Shown in pieces: positions 36,480 to 47,264 of a DNA stretch of 64,000 nucleotides (positions are counted from its first letter, which is position 1; each line of letters opens with the position of its first letter). The notes below the pieces were generated by a model, which ran no database searches, was not told the DNA's origin, and worked only from the letters and a program-made list of their open reading frames with translations. This DNA is from Armillaria gallica. Its lineage: Eukaryota > Basidiomycota > Agaricomycetes > Agaricales > Physalacriaceae. The position numbers and the translations under genes are program-made. The stretch spans positions 1,178,001-1,242,000 of the forward strand of contig JBANDB010000015.1 in the NCBI GenBank assembly GCA_037576215.1, given 5' to 3'.

Positions 36480-37089
36480 CTGACTCATCTTCTTGACTTC
36501 TCGCTTCAATCATCTCCACGGTGTGCTGGTTACTGTATTCTCCATCGCAAGGCTTGGAATTTGTTTCGTCTAAATTATTCACCCGACACGCTTGTTACGA
36601 TGAGCAGACAAATTAACGATGCCGAGTCGTGGGTTGGCGTTAACCTTCAGTGCTAAGGATTTGTTGTGCGAGGGCTAGACGCGTACATATGCTGGTTCTC
36701 TTGACCTGGTTTAATATCTGAACTTTCAGGTCCAGTTGTACTGTCAAGCACCGCTCGACGCCTTTACTCATCTTTTACCGAACGCCATGATGCTCACCTT
36801 TAAAATCCTCTTTCTCCAAACGCGCTTTCACTATCCAACTCTTCTTTGCCAGCGTTGCATCTTCGTACGATGATCTCAAGGCAGCTCATTACATGCACCT
36901 CGCCGCTTTTATTTGCGTAACACGTCGGGATGGACAACAAATTATCAGCAATGTCTTGTCGGACTGGAGAAGGATAATGGATTGCGGCCCCAATAGCTGA
37001 GAGGAGGCATGCTGTCGCGCTCTGATTCTCTCTTCCTATCTCTACGCGAAGGGAAAACATGGATCCAAAGGTCTGATTCATATCTACAG

Positions 37090-37543
37090 ATTCAGAATTT
37101 TGTGTAACGCCGACGTCTGTAGATTGCGGAGGACGGTCATAGCGCAGGAGGACGATGGACATGGCACGTTGTCTGTTGCTAGAGAACCGTCGATGCCTGC
37201 CCGCTTCCCCGATCTCTATAACGCGGAGACATACCGGGAAAAGAACACGGATCCGTAAGTACTCTCTTGTTCACGCGCTTCGTCGCTAATCATCTGCAGT
37301 CTCGTCAGCTTTGGCGAACATACGTTTGTCTCGGCAACGGGTTCAATAAAAAGAACAACTGAAATAATCAATTACGACCCAGGAAGGGTGGCGCTGGAAC
37401 TTCAACTTCGGTTAGACTTTAAAGGAAAGCTGGTTTGGCCGGTTCGTCTCGTTCAAGCTGTAGAAGGGGAGGATCCACGCACGCCGGGTATCATCACATA
37501 CGAGGGAGCCTGCCCAGCGACTCTCTCACTACGGAAAATATAA
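37090..37543 (+). CDS. Unknown gene in segment A, two exons
   Basis: Exon 37090-37254 ends in GTAAGT and exon 37300-37543 follows a CTGCAG acceptor; together they are open for about 135 codons to TAA at 37541-37543. The reading includes FPDLYNAETYREKNTDP, then VSFGEHTFVSATGSIKRT and a strand-rich RVALELQLRLDFKGKLVWPV. The paralogue at 50867 onward has the same intron position and an alignable sequence (DIYDAENRRGKEL), which supports a real gene. I cannot name the family. After the TAA the frame stays open (37574-37807), so the stop could be an inactivating change. Confidence 0.45.
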
Positions 37544-37759
37544 GGCTACGGGTACTCCGGAACCTGTCTTCCTGTGCTTAGTTCCCCGACTTTCGGTACG
37601 GAGACAGAGAGGACATGGACATGGGATTGCAAGAGTCTGAGACTTTGGTCCCAGGGCATGCTACGCCATGCATGGACCTTCGAAGAACAGGATATCGTGT
37701 CCGTGCCTAGCGCAATCACACCGGCTTGCCAGTTGTGCGACCTATCCGCAGCTCTCCTT

Positions 37760-38170
37760 CCGAGTCCTATGTATATAGGATTACTCGGTTATTATGCGAT
37801 CCTGTAAGACCCGTGGGAATTTTCTATTCGACCTATCTTATCTTGCGGGATTTGCCGATCTTATCTCTTGACCTCAATGATGCGATTGTACTCAGAATTT
37901 CTGTTCACCTATATCTTGTCTTCGCTTCCTGGTTCTTATCTGTCTTATCTCTATGTCTGGGCCAAATACCGATCCTGTTCCCTTACACCTATCATCTTTC
38001 CTTTGCTTATCTTTGTCATATGCGATGCGCCGTTTTCCCTTCCGGTTTATCTGTTCTTTCCGAGTCCTATGTATATAGGATTACTCGGTTATAATGCTGT
38101 CCTGAACGATCCGTGGGAAAATTCTATTCGACCTATCTTATCTTTCCGGAGATTGCCGAGCTTATCGTAT
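37760..38170 (+). repeat. Two copies of a palindrome-headed repeat, 300 bp apart
   Basis: CCGAGTCCTAT-GTAT-ATAGG-ATT-ACTCGG (37760-37788) is an imperfect palindrome with 6+5 bp arms. It recurs identically at 38060-38088, exactly 300 bp on, and each copy is followed by about 80 bp of similar sequence (CCGTGGGAA...TTCTATTCGACCTATCTTATC). A third, diverged copy is at 40998. What follows is pyrimidine-rich. The TATATAGG inside the palindrome could be a TATA box of a decayed retroelement end. Confidence 0.7.
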
Positions 38171-38442
38171 TCGATGCCGATTTTTTCAACTCTGCTTCTT
38201 CGCTCATTTTCCTCTCGTATTCTGCCTTACTGTCCTGATTACAACTTCTCCGCATTCTTGAATGCCTTTCTTTTCTCTCTGCAATATTCCTTCTCTTTCA
38301 ATTATTCTTTCTGGCTCATTTTCATTTTTCCTGATCGGTTCACTGATTCTCATCTCTGTGTTTCTCTTCTAGCTAGCGGGCACTCTCCATCATCCATCTG
38401 ACACTACTTCTTTTGCTCTTCCTCATCGAATTCTAAGCTTAG

Positions 38443-38658
38443 TGTTGTGATTCTGCTGGAAAGCTCTAGAAAGAGTAATCTGGCATCATGCCGAGAGTCG
38501 CTGAGTAAGCGCGAGAGGCAAGGAACATTGTAGTACATTCTAGATACAATTGCAAGTAGTATAAATATGAGCTCTGTAGGAGCAGTAGAATACAAGTTCA
38601 TTCTTATCTGGCTTTACCAGCCTGGAGTCTACCCTGCACAATACCTAGGATTCCAACA
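38443..38658 (+). mobile_element. Solo LTR, Copia-like, 216 bp
   Basis: It starts TGTTGTGATTC, ends GGATTCCAACA and is flanked by the exact 5-bp direct repeat CTTAG (38438-38442 and 38659-38663). A TATA box (TATAAATA, 38560-38567) lies 117 bp in. Length, TG...CA ends and a 5-bp TSD fit a solo LTR. The Copia assignment rests on the TGTTGG/CCAACA style of ends and the small size. Confidence 0.75.
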
Positions 38659-38731
38659 CTTAGGTTGGCACTCTACAGATTTTGTCAGTGCTTTCCTCAA
38701 TGTAGGCGATGCTATCCAGGTGGATGTCTTA

Positions 38732-38924
38732 CACTCCGAAAAAAGTAAAATTTCTGAGGAGTTTCTGACTGCCAGAAACTAATCATGAAACTTGGCGGGG
38801 TATATCCTGCCCAGGGTGGGACTGTGTCAGGACAGGGCGCATTGCCATATATGGTATACTATTAGTTTCAGGATTAGTTTCTGAGCATCAGAAACTCTCC
38901 AGAAATTTCACTATTTTCGGAGTG
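38732..38924. mobile_element. MITE with about 60-bp TIRs and TTA target duplication
   Basis: Left end begins CACTCCGAAAA and right end closes TTTTCGGAGTG. The inverted similarity runs about 60 bp inward with few mismatches (AGTTTCTGA...CAGAAACTAATC...TGAAAC). The flanks are TTA on both sides (38729-38731 and 38925-38927). A 3-bp TTA/TAA duplication points to PIF/Harbinger-type transposition; CACT ends with a 3-bp TSD are also seen in CACTA elements. At 193 bp it has no coding room. The two arms make almost the whole element a hairpin. Confidence 0.8.
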
Positions 38925-38927
38925 TTA

Positions 38928-40290
38928 GGTATGTCTTGGCTCAATAGGGTGCTTATTTCATACTTGACTCTGGCGCGAGGTCTGACGTATTGTTTTGGCG
39001 ACTCGATAGATTCGTTGTGTTGAAAATTCTCCGGCTGCTTCCTTGGGCGAAGTCCCATCAGCATTTCTTCTGATGCCATGGTCGATATCAGTGATGGTAA
39101 CGGTTTCACTGAGAAATCCTGGCTCATATCGCATGCTCCCTACGATTGGCTTACGAGTGTGCTGTCTTGGGAAGTAACCTGGTGGAGTTCAGTTTTTGTG
39201 CTCCAAAGTGACCGCCGCTGCGAACATCACCTCATCGATACTTTTACCCTTGTTGCAGCCATGGGTCGACTCTCACACTTATGATTCATCATTGAATATG
39301 AGTGTCCATGTGTAAGGGATTACGTCGACTTGAGATGAAGAAATGTCAGCGTCAGGCTATTCTGTTTTCCGTGTTGACCTTCATATTGATGTCTTTGGTG
39401 TTTGGGTCATTGGTGGTACAGCAATCTGAGCAGGTGCAGGATTCATCTCTGAGTGTACTTCTCCACTTGCCTCTAGGTGTAATTTTTTTTTTGGAATTGT
39501 AAATCTAATTTCCCCCCCCTGAATATTCGAAATGTGTGTTTCCATCTGTCCTACGATATCATTGACATCTCCTGATGCTCACCTGCGACCTTTCAATATA
39601 TCACAAGCCCCTCATGTATAGAATAAACATAGGACTCAGTAATGCCATGCAGATGCGATGGCCCTCACCTGACTGGTAAGTCCCAGTCATTAATTACGAA
39701 CTGGATGCCAAACGCTATGCCTATAGGCAAGAAGTCGAGAACATGTTGAATACTAGTCAATGGTACATTGCCTGGGAAGACAGTTCAAAAGGCAGCATCG
39801 CTCTCTTTCTTTGGATTTGCTGAAGAAAATATACTTGTTCATTTTGGTTCGAGGCATACGAGAACGTCTGGTGGAGAGAGAAACTTTGGAGATAAATATG
39901 GCGGTGCACAAGGAACAGCACCGACTGTTGCCAGAGGCTGTCTCGGCATATTGACAGCCAGCGTACCATGACAAGACTCCATGTCGGTGGTATGAGAGGC
40001 AGGTGGTGGGAACGTCTATGGTGAAATAGTGTGCATCGCGTCAGATGTTTGTGGAACGCCGAAGGCTTGGTGATGGAGATTTGATGATAGAAGAGTGCTC
40101 CATGGTTGCAAGGGATGAGTTTGGTAATAACAGTACAGACAAATTTAGACTGCATGAGTCCACCTGCAATGGAAATCAAGTCCGCCAGTGGCCACAGCTT
40201 TATCTTGGTTATTTTCCCCGGTAAGTACATTCAAGTTCACACCGAGGCTAAGCGCTCAGGCTCCAAACATTTCTTACGAGGGTGAGGTAA
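38928..40290. other. Middle of segment A, no gene recognised
   Basis: Frames at 39078-39284, 39302-39502 and 39757-40230 (minus) lack familiar motifs. The block around 39750-39850 has a diverged counterpart near 52050-52110. A run of T at 39482-39492 is present. Confidence 0.35.
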
Positions 40291-40299
40291 CATCGTGAG

Positions 40300-40568
40300 C
40301 TTTGCCTTTTCTCTGTTCTTCCTGCGAACTTCTCCAAGACACCGCATACTTCACAAACTCCTTTGTCTTGCCATTAACATCTTATGACATTAATCCCCCG
40401 CAGTTGTCTAAAGGTGACCAGGAGGTTCTTGGCTCTATAAACCATCGAGCAGACGATGTGCTGCACGCTGCTGTCCCTTCAGCTCTCACCCTCTCCTTAA
40501 GCTACCTTGACCAGGATGTCCTCCAATGCTTCCCCAACAAAGAACTTACAAGCTACATCACAAGCTGA
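40300..40568 (+). pseudogene. F-box-like gene fragment, segment A copy
   Basis: After a CCGCAG acceptor the exon from 40404 reads LSKGDQEVLGSINHRADDVL and then LSLSYLDQDVLQCFPNKELT. It aligns with the F-box gene at 53.5 kb (LCKHDQKALHSICH, LPFSDLDQDILDYI). Codon 40446-40448 is CGA (Arg), where the 53.5 kb copy has TGA. The upstream exon is degraded (PANFSKTPH in place of the F-box LPNDLLQEI), and similarity fades after about 40730, so only a fragment remains. Confidence 0.5.
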
Positions 40569-40997
40569 GAGTTTGAATGTGAGGCTCGCGTTCTGAGCAA
40601 AGTGCCCTGCTCAATGGGATATGGATCAGGGTGGTGATGTAGAAAACAGACTCGTTTGACTTGCGCGCGTTCAAATAAAGGCTAATGTGGAGCTCTATAG
40701 AACTCTTTTGCATTGTTATTTAAGTTGCAGACAGATAAGTGCCTTGCTAACTTCAGCCAAATGTCAAAGAGAGTCTACCACCAAAATTTATTGACATGTA
40801 GTATTGACAATAGGTTCTGTGAAGCCCCGCCATTCTCACTTCAAGTACATCCAGGGTTTATCCTTCTATAGTCTTATCTATCCTCGTTTTGTAATGTCTG
40901 ATTCCGTGTCACAACAATAGCATATTCATTAATTGTGTTTTCTTGTGGTGGATGGTGAGGATGCAGGAATTCCTGGAACTTGGGATGTTTTGCAATT

Positions 40998-41200
40998 CCG
41001 AGTCCTATGTATATAGGTATCTCAGTTATTATGTACCTTCAAAATCCCATGGGAAAATTGTATTGATTGTGGCCGTTGCCGAACCCTTGCACCTTGACTC
41101 TTCATGGGAAAAAGTTCTATTTGTTGTGGCAATTCCCATACCGGCTCTTCACCTCTCCGATAACCCACTCTGGTTATTCTGGTCTGACTTTCTTTGTTTT
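40998..41200 (+). repeat. Third copy of the palindrome-headed repeat
   Basis: CCGAGTCCTATGTATATAGG is kept (40998-41017), but the right palindrome arm has decayed to ATCTCAGTT. The following CCCATGGGAAAATTGTATTGATTG and the later TTTCTGGCTGATTT resemble the sequence after the 38060 copy. The repeat lies in a pyrimidine-rich stretch. Confidence 0.55.
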
Positions 41201-41560
41201 TTCTGGCTGATTTATTCTTCATTTTATTTCCTGGTCTTGGTCTTGATTCTTGCTGTCACTTGGACATTGCATCATATTGTTATATTTCTGTATGACATGC
41301 TAATGCTACTCCACCTTCATTTGCTTTCCAGGTTTGCCCTGCTTACACCTTCCTCACTCCATGCCTATGTCTTCCCCTGCTCCATCTATCGCCTTCTTCG
41401 CTCATTTACCTGATCCCTTGTTGGCCCCTCTCTCCTCCTTCTCATCTTCATCCTCGAATCCTATCTTTCTCTTCATTTTCAATTTCAATTTTGGTTCTCC
41501 AGCTTCGGCTGCCATCCTCTTCTTTTCCCTATCCATGTTCTGTTGTTATGTGTTCCTTGT
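41201..41560. other. Pyrimidine-rich stretch
   Basis: Long CT-rich frames (41334-41699 plus) reflect composition. No coding evidence. Confidence 0.3.
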
Positions 41561-41562
41561 TC

Positions 41563-42132
41563 ATCAGTACTCATTTTGTGGGGGAGCAATTTTGTCACAT
41601 ACCATTGCATGTTGGCAGTTGATCATAGCTACGGTGTGTAGTACCAATTTCATTCATGCAGTCATGTTTCTTGCCTTGATGAATGCGACAGAGTACTGAA
41701 CCTCGACCACATCACCTACTCTGAAGATATGTGGCCTTGCCTTGGTATAACTGTATGTCTCACAATTGTCAGCCACATTCTGTTGGTGATTGCATAACTG
41801 CTCACTGTTTCTTCCCATCCTCTATTGCTGCTTTGTAGTATCGCACAACATTGTCATCTGTGTGAGACACTGTTTGGATTGATTTCTTGAGCCAGTTCAA
41901 TGCCGGTGTCCTCTGCCGTCTTTGCCTTCAGCCTGAAATACCTGTTGAAAACTTCCACCACCTCGAAACTTTGGATATGTTCAGGGGTCCACTGCTGCAG
42001 TTCTCCTTCTTTGAACTCTCTCTCTCCTGTTTGGCATATCTCTTTCAATGCAGCCATGGTCTGTCTGAATGGCTTGCTTCCTAGTCCGGTTACCTTGACT
42101 GATTGGCTGAGGAAACATGCCTTGTCTTTCAT
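41563..42132 (-). pseudogene. Transposon-associated protein fragment, broken
   Basis: The minus-strand reading in changing frames gives MAALKEICQTGEREFKEGEL, VVEVFNRYFRLKAKTAED, SHTDDNVVRYYKAAIEDGKK, then HIFRVGDVVEVQYSVAFIKA and MKLVLHTVAMI. The VGDVVEVQ segment with flanking charged helices resembles ORFs that recur next to transposable elements in Agaricomycetes. I cannot assign a Pfam name. Several stops (a TGA between NMTA and MKLV, others near 41780-41860) and frame changes show a pseudogene. Confidence 0.45.
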
Positions 42133-43853
42133 GTTCCTTTGAGTCTGATGTCAGCAATAGTCCTCTGTGTTATTTTCATGCTGTACTCACATTGTTTCCC
42201 TTGTGATGGGCAGAAGGTCCGTCGCCCACAATGTGCCCATCATGGTGAACACTATCTCTTCCATCTCTCCATCATCATCTTCTTTCACCAGCCTCCATAT
42301 CTGTCCATCCTCATTGTACTGCATCCAAACATCCTTGAGCACCTTGGGATCCTGTATCATTTACATTTAACATTGTGAATAATCCAGATCGCTATATTCT
42401 TACCTGCATCAGTCTCACAAGGTGTAGCATGTCCTTGCTGCATCATTCTTGAGTCAACTGTTCAATGGTCTTTCCTGTGTCTTCTGATTAGTCTCTCTCA
42501 TCATCACTGTCAGCCATGTCACACTCACTGGCTTCTTCCTTGTTATAATAATGGTCCATCTCAGTGTGACTCTCGGTTGCTGCACTCAGTTATGGTGGTG
42601 GTTTGGTTTTTGTCTGTATAGATACCCTGGAATATACTCTCCTCCCTCCCTTCTCTACTCCACTCGTCTTGCCCTTTCAGCTCTCCTCGTGATTCCATTA
42701 ATTCCAGCACCTTCTTCTGCATCATGTTACACTGTCGTTCAGATGGTGTTAGTTGCATGCCTTGTCATTGATTCCTCCAGGCATACTTGCCTTCTGTTTG
42801 GCTGGACTTTTTGGCTCATCTTCAAATGTGATATTGTGTTTGCTGTATCTGTCCTCAGTCAGTCATCCTCCCTACGGGTGCTTCGATCTGCTGCACACTG
42901 TCTTGTGCTTGATCTGTTCTCAATGGTGGTCTGAGTTCCTGCATTGTATAGAGTGACATGCTGTCTGTCTGCTCTATCTTTGTTTTGCACTCTGCTTCTT
43001 AATCATCCTACATGATCCACCCCTTGTTGCATTGTCCCTTCTTTGTCATATCCTCCCTCATGTCTTGCTTATCGATGTGGCATGTGTCCTCTGTGATTGT
43101 TGTGGACTCTGATGATATCGTGTTAGATGGTAGCGTCATGATGGGAACAGGATGTTATTGTTGTTTGTTTGTACTTGTGATTCTGCTTCTGTTTTCCTTC
43201 TTTCCTGTCAATACCTTGTATCCCTATGCTTTGCGTTCTGCTCTTTCAGGTATGCTCATGTGCTGTTTGCCTTTCAACTACATGCATGTGATTGTATCAC
43301 CAGGATTGTCGTCGCTACTCTGATACCTGTGGTATTGTGTTGCTTTCATCTCGGTCCTATTTAATTACCGCAATGTCTTTCATTCATTTTGTGACACCTT
43401 CTCAGCTCAACAATTGTGTCTGACCCCTCATGTCCTTGTCAATGTGTTACTTTTTGATTTATTCCCTTCCTCCTCCCTTCTTCTTCACTGCTGTTGCAAT
43501 TATCGTGTATGGTATCCTTTTTTGCTATTTCTTTGTGTATTTATTTATTGACATTTAATCTTGTGTCTTCTCTGCACAATCCTCAGATTCTCTGTTTGAA
43601 CAAGAAATTGAATTGAAACCAAACAAAGAAATCTTTTCTTGTTCTTTATTGCCTCTGAATTGCTTCGCATGTCATCATGTGTAATGAATGACTTCTGGTT
43701 TTTTCTATTATTTGATTTTTATTAGTAGCGCATTGGTCCATGTTATTTATAATGCACAATATCTAATGGTCTTTCTGTCCTTCTCGCAACTTCACCTTGC
43801 ATTTACAATCAATGTCTTCAGCTTCATCTCACTCTGCTTCTGCTCCTAAGTGC
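42133..43853. other. Pyrimidine-rich gene-poor stretch
   Basis: Plus-strand frames here (42551-42934, 43012-43323 and others) are hydrophobic and Ser/Leu/Cys-rich because the strand is CT-rich. A charged minus frame (42561-42758) could be a remnant of the gene at 41.6-42.1 kb. Nothing else is recognised. Confidence 0.35.
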
Positions 43854-44050
43854 TGTTGGAATATGTGAGAGAATTTGAGCAATCCAGCATTCCAGCATGC
43901 TGAGTAAGATATTGATTGGATAGAAATTACTAGAATAAGCATAGTTTAGTATAAATATAGGAAGTCAATGGGCAAACTCCTCAGGAGTTTGTAACCCAAA
44001 GACTATAGGTTTTACAAGCATTGTACTGAGGTAAAGCCTTAATTACAACA
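43854..44050 (+). mobile_element. Solo LTR, Copia-like, 197 bp
   Basis: It starts TGTTGGAATATG, ends AATTACAACA and is flanked by the exact 5-bp direct repeat AGTGC (43849-43853 and 44051-44055). A TATA box (TATAAATA, 43950-43957) lies 96 bp in. It resembles the 38.4 kb solo LTR in size, ends and TATA placement but is not obviously the same family. Confidence 0.78.
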
Positions 44051-44505
44051 AGTGCAAGCATACCTCTTGTGTGTCAGCTGTTGTAGATCTGGCTGCTGCT
44101 CCTACTGCTGGCTCACCTGTTGTTGCCACGGTCAGTCCTGTAACCCCCGCAAAAAAAAAAATGTGCTCAGGTGTCTGCTTGAACCTGTGTGGTTAGTGAT
44201 GCTGCTATGTATGTGTGTCTTTATGTCTTGGTTTTGTTTCCTGACCTATGCTGTCTTCCTTCCTTCACTGTTCCCTTCAGACCATCTCCTCCTGCCGTGC
44301 CTGTTCTGGGTGGTCCTGCCTTTGATGCCCTGCCTGCTGTATCTGTCACATTAGTGTCTTCTTGTTTGTGTCTTGTGGACCTCATCTAACTTTGTACCTC
44401 ACAGTCACCCTCGTGGTGCAAGCTTCAGGACACTGTGGACCCTCATGTCTTATGGCGAGTTGTTGGTGGATCAAATCATGTCCATTGTCGGACCATCTCC
44501 CTTGT

Positions 44506-46218
44506 TGATAAGCCTAAGACTTCTGTGGCAATGGCAACACCCAAAACTCAGGGAGAGCTTAGGCAATTAATGTAGCAACACAGCAATCAAGGCAATGTGT
44601 TTGCGAGTGGTTTGGTGCACCTCCATGCGGTCAATTCCTCAATAACACAAGATACACTGCGACTTTTCAGTCAGCGAAGTAGTACTCTTGGTCAAGGAGT
44701 ACTAATAGATGTTGGCTGTAAGCCAGGAAGGATCTTGATAAATGAGAAGGGACGGAATCTGGTATGACTTGAATACCAAGAAACCGTGATAGAAACTGTG
44801 AAAATGATCTAGAAGCCATGAAAATGGGTCTAGAAATTGTAGCAATGCACTAGAAATCATAGCAACGGGCGAGAAAATGTGGGGAGGGACTGGAAAACGT
44901 GGGGAGGGACTAGAAATCATTGCGATGCTCTAGAAAACGTGGGGGATGACGAGAAATCGTGTGGAAGGACTGGTAATCGTAGCAATGCTCTAGAAATCGT
45001 AGCAATGAGCTAGAAATCGTTGCGATGCTCTAGAAATCATGGCAATGGACTAGAAGATGTTGAAATAGCCTAGTAAATATGGCTTGGGGGTGTACCTAAT
45101 ATTGTGAGTCGAAACAATAGCAATAAACATATGGAGACTGCAAGAAACTGGTAGAAATCATAGCAACTGAGGTGCTGAGTGGGGTGCTGCAGCAATAGAT
45201 GCACGGCAACTCTGAACAATGATAAAGACAAGGGTGATCCTATGGAGCTGAACTGGGCCTACATGGAGGCAATACTGAACTGGGTGATGAAAACAATGAC
45301 AATGTAGAAGGTGAAAGCAATGAAACAATCCTATGTGGTGAAAGTGAAGCGATGTTGTGGCATTAAAAGACAAAAGCAAGTTATTGATGCAAGATTTTGT
45401 GTATTGGTGCAACCAACAATGTTTAAAGAGTAAAGCAAGTGGTGGGGAATAACTTGGAGTAACCGTAGCTGACTGGTAATGCTGTGGTCTCGTCAACTGG
45501 GTAAGAACTAGCTCTAAAAATGCGGTTTCTACCTAGTTTTTATACTACAAGTACGATTTTATAAATAGAATATTCTTCGGAGCCTTAGTAAGGCTGTAAG
45601 TCCTTGGCTTTTGTAATAGCTGTAGTAAACATATGGTATCTGTGGTTCTAAAGTAACAGCAAGTCCTCGACATTGCCGTGTATGGATGCGAACCGTGTGG
45701 TTTTATTGAGCGAGAAGCGGATCATAAGATGCTGTGTAGCTGCGGATTATTGAGCTGCAGTTGCTGTGCTGAGGTGTATGCATGGGGCAATGATAATTCG
45801 AAGTCTTGGCACTGTAACAGCCTTAGTAAACACAGTCTATAGTTGCCGTAGCTGTAATTATTGTAGCTGGGAGGGTACTCACATCAATCACGTCATTTCA
45901 TTAAATGATTGATGGGCACATCAACCAGATGCTTCTGAGTGATGTAGCAACCCCATTTTAGGATGATTGTCAATCAAAGATGTCTTGCCATGATGGGATA
46001 TGGTAATTGTGATGCAAGGCGAGCTGGGAAGGATAACAGAGTGTGTGAGGAGTGGATGTTACAGTTTTAGGATTGTATCTGAATGTTTGTGGCTTATACT
46101 GCAAAAATCCATGGTATTATGGAGTGTGTGAGGATTATAATGGCATCGTTTCGAAGGTATTGGGTGATGAATGGATAGATCTGTGAATTCTGAGTGTACA
46201 GAGCCTGGAGGCTCATCA
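44506..46218 (+). mobile_element. Solo LTR-like element, 1713 bp, copy B
   Basis: It starts TGATAAGCCT and ends AGGCTCATCA, the same termini as copy A with one change. The whole length aligns with copy A, including GCAATTAATGTAGCAACAC near the start, the TATA box (TATAAATAG, 45560-45568) and the GATTGATGGGC...ATCAAC block near the end. The flanks TTGT and TCGT differ by one base, compatible with a decayed 4-bp duplication. Because each copy has its own flanks, the two are separate insertions, not the two LTRs of one 40-kb element. Confidence 0.7.
44812..45075 (+). repeat. Degenerate minisatellite inside LTR copy B
   Basis: About a dozen imperfect copies of a roughly 20-bp unit of the form CTAGAAATCGTAGCAATG follow each other, with variants such as CTAGAAAACGTGGGG. 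Copy A has only a vague trace of it (GAGAAAACGT words at 6000-6180), so the array expanded or decayed independently in the two copies. Confidence 0.7.
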
Positions 46219-46222
46219 TCGT

Positions 46223-46690
46223 ATGACACTCCATTTGTCTTATTGGTCCCTTTTGCTTTATATCTGACTTCCTTCTCTATTACAGTTCTGCCGGAGCCAT
46301 TGCTGATGCAGAATCCACTGGGAGCATCAAGTCTGCTGTCGACACCTCAGACAGTGGCATGGAGTCTGGTTCTGATACTTGGTATTCACCCTCCTGTTTT
46401 TTTCATGCTCTTTCTCTGATCATGCTGCCTAGTTCTGTGGATGAGAATCAATTTGTCAATAACATTGCTGAGGAAAAGTCGGAATCGTGAGTCAAGCTCC
46501 CCTCTCTTATGTTCATAAGCATGGAGTCCATTGTGATGAAGCTGTTGAGAGGAAACAGCCCTTTCATGACCATCATGCATAAATGTACTGTGGGGCACAA
46601 AGAACCTAAAACCACACAATATAGTTGTATTGTAGAACCAACATCCACAGGATCAATGTGATGGTCAACTGTTCAGGCATACATAAACAA
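46223..46690. other. Gap after LTR copy B
   Basis: A possible short plus-strand exon (about 46279-46380) bounded by ATTACAG and GTATTC reads AIADAESTGSIKSAVDTSDS. No family is recognised. Confidence 0.3.
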
Positions 46691-46697
46691 CTGCAGA

Positions 46698-46970
46698 GTG
46701 ATGCCGCTCATGTTTAAAGGTGCTGAATGTGCTGTATGTAAATCAGATATGATACTACATCACACCTTCATGTATTCTCTGTCTATACTGGCAGTATGCA
46801 TTGCCCATATGACTATGCCTCCCAATATATCATTTGAACTCCCAGTTAGTGAAGGTGTAACCCATTATACTCTCATGGGAATAGTGTACCATGGAGATGC
46901 ACACTTCACATCATGGTATATCGACCACTCCATGAATGTGTGGTTCAATGATGGGATAGTCACTGGCTGA
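46698..46970 (+). pseudogene. USP-like cysteine peptidase C-terminal fragment
   Basis: The frame ends YTLMGIVYHGDAHFTS, then WYIDHSMNVWFNDGI. This resembles the end of ubiquitin-specific peptidases (C19), where a G-x-H-[YF]-[TV]-x catalytic histidine motif is followed by W[YF]xxD. Similar stand-alone pieces occur beside transposons in Agaricomycetes, as far as I recall. CAVCKSDM upstream is a possible zinc-binding pair. No catalytic Cys box is visible, so this is at most a fragment. Confidence 0.4.
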
Positions 46971-47264
46971 ACATCCCGAATGGAGGGGGCTGCCGACAGA
47001 ATGTATATGATGATAGACCCAAACAGAAAGAGCAGAGACGTGTTTATATACAGGCAGCACTTACTGACATAAGGGCCAGAAATGGACATAGGACTCGGAT
47101 CTGCCACGCGCAGCGATGGCCCACACCCCTAGTCTATCCTTATGAGCACAAGAGATTAACCATGTTGCAAAACATCGTACCTGTGCATATTCCACTGCGT
47201 TGTGCTCTCCATAACTATAGTGTCGTTAGACAGTGGGAACATGAATCAATAAAGAAAAATGGAC

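Larger units (their letters stand above)
36480..40750 (+). repeat. Paralogous segment A
   Basis: This segment and 50280-54060 are diverged direct duplicates. Shared landmarks in order are TGACTCATCTT at 36480/50286, ATATCTGAACTT near 36715/50530, an intron with a GTAAGTACTC donor at 37255/51050, the GAAGACAGTT block at 39775/52075, and an F-box exon at about 40310/53620. Segment A is longer in the middle because it contains palindrome-bearing repeats, a small solo LTR and a MITE (37.76-38.93 kb). Confidence 0.6.

Noticed and set aside
41334..43364. Hydrophobic plus-strand ORFs that look like membrane proteins
   Set aside because: The strand is strongly pyrimidine-rich, which produces Leu/Ser/Phe/Cys-rich frames by chance; no splice sites or motifs.
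5697..46218. One giant 40-kb retroelement bounded by the two 1.7 kb LTR-like copies
   Set aside because: Copy A has its own flanking GTGT duplication, the outer flanks (GTGT and TCGT) do not match, and the sequence between holds unrelated host-type genes.
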